Program-made: the position numbers and the translations under genes
Source of the DNA: Streptomyces roseochromogenus subsp. oscitans DS 12.976
Lineage (GTDB): Bacteria; Actinomycetota; Actinomycetes; Streptomycetales; Streptomycetaceae
Direction of reading: 5' to 3'
Assembly (NCBI RefSeq): GCF_000497445.1
Contig: NZ_CM002285.1
Span: 9,442,221 to 9,460,737 of the forward strand
Length of the DNA: 18,517 bases
Notes under the pieces: model-generated
Seen by the model: the letters and a program-made list of their open reading frames with translations, nothing else
The model's database searches: none
What the model was told of the DNA's origin: nothing
Shown here: piece by piece, positions 6,890 through 15,276 of the stretch
Position numbering within the stretch: the stretch's first letter is position 1
Layout of the letters: each line of letters starts with the position of its first letter

Positions 6890-7113
6890 CTGCTCTCGTG
6901 CGCGTCCTGGGTCCCCGGAGGAATGGTGGGGGCCGGAGCGCGCGGGCGGTCGTCCGAACCGCGTGCTGAAGATTTTCCTGCTGTTGGTCCGTGGCCGCCA
7001 TCGCTCACAGTGGTGATCGCAAGCGTCCGCATCAGCAAGGCAGTTGACTCCTGCCACTGTCCTACGGCCAGCCCGCTTTGCCGTCAGCGCGCAGTGCCGG
7101 CGAGTTCAGCGGG

Positions 7114-8445
7114 CTACCGGTGGATCCCTGTGCGGGGTGTTTCTTCCGTCACTGCGGCGACGGTCTGGTCGGGGCCGGCCTGCTTAGCTCCGTCGGCTTT
7201 CCCGATGTGGCACGTCCCGGTGTAGTGGGCACCCGTCTTTGTCATCTGTTTGATGAAGCTTGTCAGGCAGGCGGCTTCGGATTGGGTCCCGAGGTAGTTG
7301 GGGTGGAGAGACTCCCGTTTCCTCTGCTCGTCCCCGATGACGCCGAGATTGTCCACCCAGCGTGTCCATTCCAGGCTTTCGGGGCCGTACTTGCCCTTCG
7401 CTCGGCCGTCGGAGGTTTCTCCGTCCTTCACCTGGAGAACACTGTTCTTGTGGCCCAGTTCGTGGCCTTGGAACGCCTCGGTCGTGTCGAGGTAATTGAC
7501 TGAGGCCAGGGAGGCGGCTTTGCGGAGAGCGTTGTTCAGGTGCTTGCTGACCTGTTGGAGGAGGTCGACGCTCTCGTCTTTGAAGGGATACCCCAGGTTC
7601 TGGTAGCGGCTTGAGACGGACGGGATCGGGCGGAGGTCCTCTTTCTTCGCGATCGGACGCGGATACCCCTGAAGGATGATGCGTGGCTGGGTTTTGCCCC
7701 TGTCCTTGAAGGTTTCCCTCACCTTGGTGAGGACTTTTCCGACCTTCTCTTGGAGAGACGTATATTCTGGGGCGTCAGGTTTCGCCAGGGGGTTCGCCCC
7801 GTCGCACGTCCCGCCGATCACACCCGCCGAGAAGTACTTCTTGGCGCAGTCCTCTACGAGTCCGGAGAGATCCAGGTCGTTGCCCCCGATGGAGACGACC
7901 ACGGTGTCGACGTCAGCCGATCTCAGCAGCGAATCGAGCTGCTGGATCTGCGGCTTCTCACCCCTGTACTCGTTGGTGAGGATGTCGTCGGTTGTCGCCC
8001 CGGAGCAGGCAAGGTTCCGAGTCCGCCCCGCATGTCCGATGCCGGCGGTGTGGATCTCTGCCGCATCCGACCTGTGGCATCCGGGTTCAGCCGTCTTGCC
8101 CGACTCCTTTGAGTTGTATGTGCCGTCGGGGAATATCTCGTCCCGTGACTTCCCGCTGTAGAGATCAGGGTTCCGCTCCATCCAGCCGGGGAGGGACAGC
8201 CTGTTCTCCCTGTTCGTTACCGTGTCACCCCCGTCTTCGCTGAGGGAGTTTCCGAACCATCGGACCCCCTCCCCCGCGATGTAGGAGTCGCCGAGCGAAA
8301 CAGCTAAGGAACCAGCAGCATCTTGGGCGCGCACACCACCGCTGGTGGCATGCGCCGGAGGAGCAAGACAGAGGGATGAGACGGCCACGCTGGCCAACAG
8401 CGCGCCCCAGTTTCGAGTGCAGTTACCGAGGTTCTTCGTATGCAT
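7114..8445 (-). CDS. Secreted SGNH/GDSL-family hydrolase
   Basis: 443 residues from ATG 8445. The N-terminus has a basic start and a hydrophobic core ending in PPAHATS (signal peptide, about residues 1-34). Catalytic blocks: block I SLGDSYIAGEG (nucleophile Ser near residue 53), an NLACSGATTDD segment, block III VVVSIGGNDLDLSG, and block V ESLHPNYLG (catalytic His). The residue three before that His is Glu, not the common Asp; I recall ESLHPN as usual in this large Streptomyces subfamily. These enzymes are extracellular esterases or lipases; the substrate cannot be read from sequence. The gene is less G+C-rich than its neighbours, with Lys and Asn codons frequent, which hints at transfer. It appears monocistronic; its upstream region (8446-8530) is markedly A+T-rich and likely holds the promoter. 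No strong ribosome site. Confidence 0.85.
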   Translation of the reverse strand: MHTKNLGNCTRNWGALLASVAVSSLCLAPPAHATSGGVRAQDAAGSLAVSLGDSYIAGEGVRWFGNSLSEDGGDTVTNRENRLSLPGWMERNPDLYSGKSRDEIFPDGTYNSKESGKTAEPGCHRSDAAEIHTAGIGHAGRTRNLACSGATTDDILTNEYRGEKPQIQQLDSLLRSADVDTVVVSIGGNDLDLSGLVEDCAKKYFSAGVIGGTCDGANPLAKPDAPEYTSLQEKVGKVLTKVRETFKDRGKTQPRIILQGYPRPIAKKEDLRPIPSVSSRYQNLGYPFKDESVDLLQQVSKHLNNALRKAASLASVNYLDTTEAFQGHELGHKNSVLQVKDGETSDGRAKGKYGPESLEWTRWVDNLGVIGDEQRKRESLHPNYLGTQSEAACLTSFIKQMTKTGAHYTGTCHIGKADGAKQAGPDQTVAAVTEETPRTGIHR

Positions 8446-8777
8446 ACCACTAAGAGATTCTAAGAGAGCAAATTTTCTAACTATATTGGCAATCCCCGTG
8501 TGGGGAGCGCCAACCGGTTAACGGTACACTGAAACTTTCTCTGCGCCGGCCGCCGAGCCGGATCGTTGATCTGGACAGGCGGTGCGGTGGATGGGGCGGT
8601 AGGCCGTGTCTTCGGTTCCGTCCGTCGGTGGTACTCCTGCCCTTGCCGATTACCTCATCCACGCAGGTGGGAGCGGGTTTCGGTGGCAGTCGCGGGTGGC
8701 TGAGTCGGCGCTCTCGCGTGATCGGCGGTGGTCGCGGCATGATGACCCCTCGTGCTGCTGAGACTGACGTACCTGGC
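8446..8777. other. Gap between hydrolase and IS transposase
   Basis: 8446-8540 is unusually A+T-rich for this window and is the likely promoter of the hydrolase; a TAGAAT minus-strand hexamer near 8456-8462 could be a -10 box. A CCCC-gtgt-GGGG hairpin (about 8494-8505) is embedded. The rest probably belongs to the left end of the IS element, but I could not find matching terminal repeats. Confidence 0.35.
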
Positions 8778-9847
8778 GTGACGAACGCGTTCGCGATGCT
8801 GCGGCTGCTGCCGGTGAGCGCCCGCGGGAAAGATGTCGAGATCCTGGCCCTGCGCCATCAGATCGAGGTTCTGCAGCGGCAGCTGGACGGGCAGCGGGTT
8901 CGGTTCGACGCGGCCGACCGGGCGTTCCTGGCGGCGCTGCTCCACAACCTGCCCCGGGAAGCGCTGCGCCGGATGCGGCTGCCGGTGCGGCCGGGCACGG
9001 TGCTGCGGTGGCACCGTGACCTCATCGCCAGCCGGCACGCCGCCCGGTCCCGGCCCAAGCGCGGAGGGCGGCCGCGCACCGTGCACTCGATCCGGGCGCT
9101 GGTACTGCGCCTGGCGAAGGAGAACCCCGCCTGGGGATACAGGCGAATCCACGGCGAGTTGCTCGTCCTGGGATCGAGGTCGCTGCCTCTACCGTGTGGG
9201 AGATCTTGAAGGAGGCCGGCATCGACCCGGCGCCCGAACGGTGTGCCACCACCTGGGCGGACTTCCTGCGCTCCCAGGCCGACGCGCTGCTGGCGTGCGA
9301 CTTCTTCGAGACGGTCACCCTGACCGGGGCGCGCCTGTATGTTTTCGCGGTGATCGAGCACGCCAACCGCAGGATCCGGATCCTGGGCGCTACCGCGCAC
9401 CAATCGGCGGCCTGGGTGGTCCAGGCCGCGAGGAATCTCGTCATGGACCTGGAGGACGCGGGCTGCCGGGCAAGGTTCCTGATCCGGGACCGGGACGGCA
9501 AGTTCCCCCAGCTGTTCGATGCCCTCCTGAAAGACGCGGGGATCGAGGTTGTACTCAGCGGCATCCGCGTGCCGCGAATGAACTCGATCACGGAGAGGTG
9601 GGTGCAGACCTGCCGGCACGAGCTGCTGGACCGCACGTTGATCTGGAACCAGCGCCACCTCTGCCACGCCCTGCGCGAGTTCGAGCAGTTCTACAACACC
9701 CATAGGCCGCATCAGGGCATCGCGAACGCCCGACCGCTGCACCCCTTGCCCGGGGCGATCACCGATCCAGAGCAGATCACCCGCCTCAACGTACGGAAGC
9801 GTGAACGCCTGGGCGGCATCCTCCACGAGTACGAACATGCCGCGTGA
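8778..9847 (+). pseudogene. IS transposase with rve (integrase-core) DDE domain, one frameshift
   Basis: IS3/IS481-like transposase, about 356 residues if repaired. The likely start is GTG 8778 (VTNAFAMLRLLPVSARGKDV); ATG 8739, 8742 and 8796 are also in frame. The N-terminal part has a coiled region (LALRHQIEVLQRQLDG) and a helical domain ending GYRRIHGELLVLG. At the GGG of 9170-9172 one G is missing. The sense continues in another frame as IEVAASTVWEILKEAG, then ACDFFETVTLTGARLY (first Asp), FLIRDRDGKFPQLF (second Asp), NSITERWVQTCRHELLDR (Glu), THRPHQGIANARPL and ends at 9847. The lesion lies mid-domain and not at the orfA/orfB boundary where IS3 elements use programmed frameshifting, so I read it as a mutation or sequencing error. 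The element separates the hydrolase and TPR genes. Confidence 0.75.
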
Positions 9848-9893
9848 CCTCGGCGGACGAGGTTTCCGGCAAGAGCAGGGTTCCAGGACCGTT

Positions 9894-9937
9894 ACACCGG
9901 CTTCCTCTCCCCGGCTGTCGGGAAAGGAGGCCGGTGT
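9894..9937. terminator. Hairpin between convergent transposase and TPR gene
   Basis: 9894-9911 pairs with 9920-9937 at 16 of 18 positions (ACACCGG...CCGGTGT), loop 8 bases. It can serve the transposase (plus) and the TPR gene (minus). Confidence 0.6.
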
Positions 9938-9968
9938 CAGCCGCACACATGATTCATGGCAAAATGCC

Positions 9969-12900
9969 CTAATCGTCATCTTCATCGAGACCATTGCTGG
10001 ATAAGTCCTTGTGTTTTGCGAGTGCCTCACCCAGCTCACGGAGTTCGGCTATCGCTTCACTCGCAGCCGGTCTGATCCCGGACGAAGCCACCGTCTGCCA
10101 GGCCTCGGCGGCACCCCGGACATCGCCGAGTTCCTTGCACATCCGGCCCAGGAGCACGCTCGCGTGTGGCCACAGACTGGGGTGCTGGCCGCTCACCACC
10201 TCGCGGAACACGGCTGCGGCGTTTCGGAAGCGGCCGAACCAGTAGTGGAGGAGTCCCAGATGGAAAGCCGCCTCCAACCGGTACTCGGGATGCGTGGAGT
10301 TGTAGGCGATCTCCAGGTGCCGCATTGCCAAACCTGTCTGGTTCAGAATCCCGTAGAGCTGGCCCAGCGATGAGTGAGCGGCTGGGGTGAAATCGGGATG
10401 CCTGGCGGCGATGGCCGCCTGGTACGCCTGGATCGCGCCATTGAAGTCCTCGCGATCCTCCAGCAGGCGTCCCAGGATCCACGCTGCTTTGGCCCCCGCT
10501 TCGGAGTGTCCTGATGTGCTGGCCCTGCGCAGCAGCGACACGGCTTCGTCGGTGGCACCGTCCCGTCCGTATTTCCGCAGGCCTAGCTGGGTCAGGGCCA
10601 CCGGCAACCACTCCGGGTCGTCGGCGTCGATCGCCAGCCGATAGAGGCCGTCGACGAGGAGCGCGTCCGCTCCCTGGGACTCGCGGATCTGGGCCAAGAG
10701 GAGTGCGGCGTGGGCCCGGCGTGGTGCGTCGCCGGTCGCCAGCACGCTCTCGAGCATCTCGATCGCGCCGACCTCGTCCCCGGCCTCCATGCGAAGCAGG
10801 CCTATATTGAACTGCGCCCGCGCCGCCATCCCGGGTTGGCCGAGGCCCAGTACCACCGCCCACGCGCGTTCGGCTCCGGCCGTGTCGCCTTCCTCCTGCC
10901 GAAGCTGCGCCAACTCGAAGGCGGCGTCCACCGAGTGCTGAGCGTCACCACATTCGACGCACCGTTCGAAGGCTGCGGCGGCGCCCTCTTTCGTCCCGAA
11001 CAGGAGTGCAGTGACGCCCTGCTCGAACAGAGCCTCCGCACGGTTGACGGCTGCCGCCTCGGTGCCTGCGGTCGCCTCGGAGTTCCGGAGGCGTCGGGCC
11101 ACATGGTCGATCAACGTGCGCCTGAGCAGTCGCTCCTCGTCGGGCTCGTCGACGCTCCCGTCCCGGTCGGCGGCCAGTTCGGCCAATCCCTCCGGCGTCG
11201 GCTGCAGCGCGACCAGCAGCATCGCGGCCCGCCGCCGGACCGCAGGCTTGGCGCCGGAGAAGTTGCGGTCGAGCATGTCGATCGCTTTATCTGCCTCGCC
11301 GGACAACGCGTAGTGGGTGCCCAGAGCCAGGTGAGCGTCAAGGGACCAGCGCTGGTCATGTTCCGCAGCTTCGGTCCACCATCCGATCGCAGCATCGGTG
11401 TCGCCGTCGGCGTTGGCGAAGTTGCCCAGCAGATAGGCCGCGCAGCATGCTTCGTCGGACAGCCCGTCGCGGACAGCTGCTTGATATGCCGCCTCGTATG
11501 ACTCACGCGACGCTCGGCGGTTCCCGAGTTCGGTGTACGCGGCGGCGGCGAGCAGACGAGCCCGCGGCTCGAAGCGGGGCGCGGACGCCGCCTTGGTGTG
11601 GGCCTCTGCGGCGTAAGCCATCCGCCGCAGATTCCCCGCCTTCATCCCGATGTGGGCGCACTCCTCGGGGGTCGCGAAGTCGATCAGTTCCGCCCACAGG
11701 ACGTCGGGGATCGCCCGATTCGGTTCGGCGCCGTCCACCAGAATTCGTGCCACGCTCCACAGTCGTTCGGCGCGGTGTCGCTGCGCTGGGTGGACGGTGA
11801 GCAGCGCGTCGTTCGCTGAACCGGTCCCCTGCGCCCAAGCAATGCCTGCTTCGAAGAGCTCGTCTGTCGCCGGGATGTTCCTGATCTCAGCCAGGTAGTG
11901 CTGGAAGAGCCGCCGGAGTTCTCTGTCGGAGACGGGGCGCACCAGCCCGGCCCGGCGGCAGTCAACGGCGGCGCGTACCAGCGCCATGCCGGCGGGATTG
12001 GTCGTACGCGCAGTATTTAGGCGGAGGAGCATCATGTCTGCGTCGACAGCGGCGTCGCCGATCTCGTCCGCGTCCGTTGGCACGACACCGCCAAATGAGT
12101 TGAGCGTCGCCTGCTCGACGATCTCGGGCTCGTACGGCAAATGGAGCAGGTACGCGCTGCGCAGTGTGGCTCGTGCGACCGGCATCTGGTCGCGAGGGGC
12201 GTCGAGGATCGCCGCGCAGTCGTTGGCGGAGACCGTCGCCACGATGAATGCCGTATCGACGAGTCGGTCCACGGTCTCTCGGGTGAGGCTGTCCAGATCC
12301 TCGGCGCTCAGTCCGTCCGCCCAGATTAGGGCTGGCGCCGCAGCGATCGAGGACAGGTCGTCGGCTTCGGCGAGGGCAGCGAGAGCGTTCCCGTCGCGCG
12401 GCACGAGCACTTTCGTCTCCGGGCGCAGGACCTCGTCGACCGCCTTCCAGGCGGACGTGGACTTGCCAGCGCCGTCGTCTCCGTACACCAGCAGGAACGG
12501 GTACGGCGCCGTCTGTGAGGCGAGTGCCGTGCGCAGTTCCTCGTCGAAATCGGGACGCGGCAGGTACATACCGCCAGCGGGTTCGGGCCTGCCGTCCCAG
12601 TCGCTGGCCAGTTCGCCCAGCGTCGGGAACGGTGGTTGCCGGACCCGGTTCGGCGGGAGAACCGAGAACTCCGCCAGCAGAGTGCTCAGCCGGGCGCTCT
12701 GGGCGGCCGCTGCGCGCTCCATGGCCTGCACCAGGAGTTCGTGACGCTTCCGCCATTCCTTCGTGTCCGCCGTGCGGGCGTCCAACTTCAGGTCGCGTTC
12801 GCGCGCGTAGGCGACTATCGCGGTCACGACGTCGGACACCAGATCCCATCGCGGGGCACGCTCACCGCGACCCGCTAACAGAGAACTGATGGTTGAGGTG

Positions 12901-13052
12901 GACGGCTGGGCATTGGTCCGCTTTCTGATGTCACTCAACGACGGCGCCCCTGCACGCCGTTTAAGTTCGCGAAGCTCCTCGGCGAACCGGCGCATTAGCG
13001 ACAAGCTGTCCTTAGCGTCTGCGCTGCCCTCAGCAGCCGTTCCCTCACTCAT
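9969..13052 (-). CDS. HTH / P-loop NTPase / tetratricopeptide repeat protein
   Basis: About 1027 residues from ATG 13052 (MSEGTAAEGSADAKDSL); the frame extends to ATG 13133, but neither start has a clear ribosome site. Residues ~18-63 form an XRE-like HTH (RRFAEELRELKRRAG, SLSDIRKRTNAQPSTSTISSLL). A helical linker leads to a P-loop at ~191-199, YGDDGAGKST (Walker A), and a Walker-B-like ALIWADGL at ~241-248. After ~residue 470 the protein is a long run of ~34-residue helical hairpins with TPR spacing (AKAAWILGRLLEDREDFNGA; AAFHLGLLHYWFGRFRNAAA). It ends in an acidic tail (LDEDDD). This STAND-like layout (sensor repeats, ATPase switch, N-terminal adaptor) suits a signalling or defence regulator in the cytoplasm. 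The function is not known. No effector gene is adjacent. A perfect palindrome covers the start codon. Confidence 0.75.
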   Translation of the reverse strand: MSEGTAAEGSADAKDSLSLMRRFAEELRELKRRAGAPSLSDIRKRTNAQPSTSTISSLLAGRGERAPRWDLVSDVVTAIVAYARERDLKLDARTADTKEWRKRHELLVQAMERAAAAQSARLSTLLAEFSVLPPNRVRQPPFPTLGELASDWDGRPEPAGGMYLPRPDFDEELRTALASQTAPYPFLLVYGDDGAGKSTSAWKAVDEVLRPETKVLVPRDGNALAALAEADDLSSIAAAPALIWADGLSAEDLDSLTRETVDRLVDTAFIVATVSANDCAAILDAPRDQMPVARATLRSAYLLHLPYEPEIVEQATLNSFGGVVPTDADEIGDAAVDADMMLLRLNTARTTNPAGMALVRAAVDCRRAGLVRPVSDRELRRLFQHYLAEIRNIPATDELFEAGIAWAQGTGSANDALLTVHPAQRHRAERLWSVARILVDGAEPNRAIPDVLWAELIDFATPEECAHIGMKAGNLRRMAYAAEAHTKAASAPRFEPRARLLAAAAYTELGNRRASRESYEAAYQAAVRDGLSDEACCAAYLLGNFANADGDTDAAIGWWTEAAEHDQRWSLDAHLALGTHYALSGEADKAIDMLDRNFSGAKPAVRRRAAMLLVALQPTPEGLAELAADRDGSVDEPDEERLLRRTLIDHVARRLRNSEATAGTEAAAVNRAEALFEQGVTALLFGTKEGAAAAFERCVECGDAQHSVDAAFELAQLRQEEGDTAGAERAWAVVLGLGQPGMAARAQFNIGLLRMEAGDEVGAIEMLESVLATGDAPRRAHAALLLAQIRESQGADALLVDGLYRLAIDADDPEWLPVALTQLGLRKYGRDGATDEAVSLLRRASTSGHSEAGAKAAWILGRLLEDREDFNGAIQAYQAAIAARHPDFTPAAHSSLGQLYGILNQTGLAMRHLEIAYNSTHPEYRLEAAFHLGLLHYWFGRFRNAAAVFREVVSGQHPSLWPHASVLLGRMCKELGDVRGAAEAWQTVASSGIRPAASEAIAELRELGEALAKHKDLSSNGLDEDDD

Positions 13053-13060
13053 GAGGGAAC
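13039..13060. promoter_or_regulatory. Perfect palindrome over the start codon of the TPR gene
   Basis: GTTCCCTCA (13039-13047) and TGAGGGAAC (13052-13060) with a 4-base spacer. The minus-strand ATG (13052-13050) lies inside. The encoded protein has an N-terminal HTH, so autorepression at this site is plausible (inference). Confidence 0.45.
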
Positions 13061-13267
13061 CATAGAGCTCTGCCACACGCGGGGCGTGCGGAATCGTTCG
13101 GCTCCCATCGGGCACCCACATCCTCTGGATCATTCGCAGCCCAGGTCAGCGCTCCGCGACGGCAGACCCGTGCAACCTCGTTCGGGTTCGGCCGCCGCCG
13201 GTCTGCAACGCGTCACATTCGTCTCAGCCGCGGCGGACGCCGCGGCCGTGCGAAACGGAGGAACACG

Positions 13268-13438
13268 ATGCAGCTCTTCGACACCAAGGCCGCGCTCGTT
13301 CTCATCGCGATGCTCCTCGTCGCGGCGGTGACGGCCGGTCTGACCCTGGCCGCCAGCGGCACATGGCCGACCGCGCTGCTGGCCGGCGGGGGCGCCGCGT
13401 GGGGCGTGCTGTCCACACTGCCGTCGGTGCTGAAGTGA
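13268..13438 (+). CDS. 56-residue membrane protein with two hydrophobic helices
   Basis: ATG 13268 follows GGAGG (13257-13262 region) by about 6 bases. The protein reads MQLFDTKAALVLIAMLLVAA, a Val/Ala/Gly segment, TWPTALLAGGGAAWGV and ends SVLK-stop (13436-13438). Two hydrophobic stretches (~residues 9-30 and 34-52) predict a small hairpin in the cytoplasmic membrane with very short loops. No Cys or catalytic residues. It is divergent from the TPR gene and about 215 bp away. A perfect terminator starts on its stop codon, which supports it as a real, separately transcribed gene. Function unknown; phage- and plasmid-borne small membrane proteins of this type are common. Confidence 0.65.
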   Translation: MQLFDTKAALVLIAMLLVAAVTAGLTLAASGTWPTALLAGGGAAWGVLSTLPSVLK

Positions 13439-13477
13439 TCGGGGGGAGGGCCGGGTCGCCCGGCCCTCCCCCCGATC
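13437..13477 (+). terminator. Perfect 19-bp terminator overlapping the stop codon
   Basis: Left arm 13437-13455 (GATCGGGGGGAGGGCCGGG), loop TCG, right arm 13459-13477. The left arm begins on the second base of the TGA of the 56-residue gene. Among the strongest hairpins in the window. Confidence 0.85.
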
Positions 13478-13830
13478 GCTGGACATGCGGGCTACACATC
13501 CGGCGGTTCACCGGGCTGATCTCAACGGTTGCCAGGTCGACTTGAGCATGTGCAGGCTCAGGTCACCCCAATGAGCCCGACTTATCTCGAAGTTGTCGGT
13601 CACGGGGCATGTATGGGAGGCCGACTGAGGGCTCGTCGCCGGTCGGATCCCTGATCGCTTCTCTGCGGGTGATCGCGCCGCTTCGCTACCGAAGCCCCAC
13701 AGTCGCCCAACCGGTTGTCGATTCGCCCAGGAATCCCGAGACCCACCCGGGAACGGGCCGCTATGCACCAACCACACGCGGGTTCCGACCCGTTCACGTC
13801 CAAGAATCCGCGAACCCGCGCTCTTCCGGC
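13478..13830. other. Gap before the Tn3 transposase remnant
   Basis: The frame of the Tn3 remnant is open back to 13609 but the residues before 13831 do not read like transposase and have no start signal. 13530-13605 contains a mixed-composition stretch (including CTTATCTCGAAGTTGTCGG) that could be a Tn3-type end or res fragment; I could not match it to a second copy. Confidence 0.3.
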
Positions 13831-14727
13831 CGCGGGGTGCTCATCTGCTGGCATGTGGAGAAGAAGTCCCTGGCCATCCACTCCCAGCTGATCAACTGCA
13901 CCGCTTCCGAGGTCGCTGCGATGGTCGAGGGCGCGATGCGGCACGGCACCACCATGGACGTGGAGGCCAACTACACCGATTCGCATGGCCAGTCGGAAAT
14001 CGGGTTCGGCATCACGAGGCTGCTGAACTTCGACCTGCTGCCCCGCATCAAGCGGATCAACAAGGTGAAGCTGTACCGGCCGGTGGCCGGCGAGGTGGAC
14101 GCCTACCCGCGGCTCGCTGCGGCGCTGACCCGCCCGATTCGCTGGGAACTCATCGCCCAACAGTACGACCAGATGATCAAGTACGCGACCGCGATCCGGA
14201 CCCGCACCGCGTCCACCGAGGCGATCCTGCGCCGTTTCACCCGCAATGCCTCCCACCCCACCTACGCGGCGATGCTGGAAGTCGCCCGCGCCCAGAAGAC
14301 CATCTTCGGCGTCCGCTACCTGCGGCTGAGGGACCTTCAGCGGGAGATCGAGGAGGGCCTGAACGTGATGGAGTCCTCCAACGGCGCCAACTCCGTGATC
14401 GCCTACGGCAAGGGCGGAGAGATCGCCTCGAACCGGCGCGACGAGCAGGAGATGTTCGTGCTGTGCCTGCGCATCCTGCAGTCCGCCCTGGTCTACGTGA
14501 ACACCCGGATGCTCCAGGACGTCCTGGGGGAGCCGGAGTGGGCCGACCTGCTCACCCCCGCCGACCGGCGCGGCTTGACTCCGCTGTTCTGGTCCCATGT
14601 GCGCCCGTACGGGGAGGTGAACCTCGACATGGAAGCCCGACTGAATCTCACCCCAGGTAGAGTGCCCGGCCCCCGTGCCACGGCCGCTCTCCTGGCGGAA
14701 CCAGGGACAACGGCGGAGCGTGTCTGA
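13831..14727 (+). pseudogene. tnpA: Tn3-family transposase TnpA, C-terminal remnant
   Basis: From about 13831 the frame reads GVLICWHVEKKSLAIHSQL, EVAAMVEGAMRHGTTMDVEANY, TDSHGQSEIGFGITRLLNFDLLPR, ILRRFTRNASHPTY, LQREIEEGLNVMESSNGANSV, GKGGEIASNRRDEQEM and LTPLFWSHVRPYGEVNLDM. This is the C-terminal ~290 residues of the ~1000-residue Tn3 TnpA, with the second Asp (TDSHGQ) and the catalytic Glu region (EEGLN) but without the first Asp and the whole DNA-binding N-terminal part. The 3' end is complete (TGA 14725-14727). No resolvase or res site is recognisable, so it is a dead fragment. The short helical protein gene begins 75 bp later on the same strand. Confidence 0.8.
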
Positions 14728-14802
14728 TGGAGTGACGTGGTGCAGGCACCGGTGTAGGTGCGTTGCCCCAGTTCCGGACTGATCTCTCACGGGAGGGCGA
14801 GG

Positions 14803-15276
14803 ATGCTGTCGGAGGCAATGACTGCGCTGGCCGCGGCGGGAGGCACTGCGGTGGTGCAGGCCGCAGGCACAGACGCATGGACAGGGGTACGCCAGCAGGT
14901 AGCCCATTGGTTCAGCCGGGGGAATCCGCAGCACGAGCACGCCGAGCTGGAGCGTCTCGATCAGACCGCGGCCGAGCTGGAGGCGGCGCGGCCGACCGAG
15001 GTGGAGCGGGTGCGTATCCGTCAGGAGGCGGCGTGGCAGGGCCGGATCGAGGCCCTGCTGGAAAGGCTTGAGGACATTGAGCGGGCCCGGGTCGCGGATG
15101 AACTGCGCACCCTGCTGGCCCAACAGACCCCCCAACGAAGCGTGTCGGCCGGCCAGAGTGGGCTGGCCGTTGGCGGGGACCTGAACGTCCGGGCCGACCA
15201 CGGGTCCGCCGCCGCTGTGAGCATGGGGAATGTGACGCTGGGAAACCCTTCGCAGCCGGGTCCGCACCAGGACTGA
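14803..15276 (+). CDS. Putative Bell-domain-like effector with C-terminal signalling motif
   Basis: 157 residues from ATG 14803; GGAGG ends 6 bases before the start. Residues 1-40 are a hydrophobic/amphipathic helical region (MLSEAMTALAAAGGTAVVQA, AWTGVRQQVAHWF). Residues ~45-108 are a charged helical bundle or coiled coil (ELERLDQTAAELEAA, RIEALLERLEDIERARVADEL). The last ~35 residues are low-complexity Gly/Ser/Val-rich with LAVGGDLNVRADHGSAAAV. This resembles the Bell-domain cell-death proteins described beside actinobacterial NLR genes: an N-terminal helical domain thought to act at the membrane and a C-terminal short amyloid motif. The adjacent NB-ARC protein carries a related motif at its N-terminus. 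The family assignment is from memory of that literature; the shared motif is visible. The stop codon overlaps the likely start of the NB-ARC gene. Confidence 0.6.
   Translation: MLSEAMTALAAAGGTAVVQAAGTDAWTGVRQQVAHWFSRGNPQHEHAELERLDQTAAELEAARPTEVERVRIRQEAAWQGRIEALLERLEDIERARVADELRTLLAQQTPQRSVSAGQSGLAVGGDLNVRADHGSAAAVSMGNVTLGNPSQPGPHQD

Larger units (their letters stand above)
6497..7113. other. 617-bp gap with inverted repeats, no supported gene
   Basis: No frame here has both a ribosome site and protein-like composition. It contains a perfect 11-bp inverted repeat (6708-6718/6734-6744), a nested palindrome near 6795-6816, and the strong hairpin at 6856-6889. The promoter of the minus-strand regulator should lie just right of 6496; a TACACT minus-strand hexamer near 6563-6568 is a possible -10 box but I cannot confirm a -35. 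Confidence 0.4.

Noticed and set aside
5912..7057. 381-residue minus-strand frame across the regulator and its upstream region
   Set aside because: Only residues encoded by about 6330-6496 are protein-like (receiver start); the part upstream of 6496 is Arg/Pro noise and the part downstream is the wrong frame for the HTH.
9150..9200. Programmed frameshift in the rve transposase
   Set aside because: The shift lies inside the coding domain and not at an orfA/orfB junction, and there is no slippery A-rich motif; a missing G is simpler.
8858..10039. 393-residue minus-strand frame
   Set aside because: Antisense to the rve transposase, whose DDE motifs fix the coding strand.
13530..13605. Tn3 terminal inverted repeat
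   Set aside because: The composition is suggestive but no second matching copy is visible near the 3' end of the TnpA remnant.
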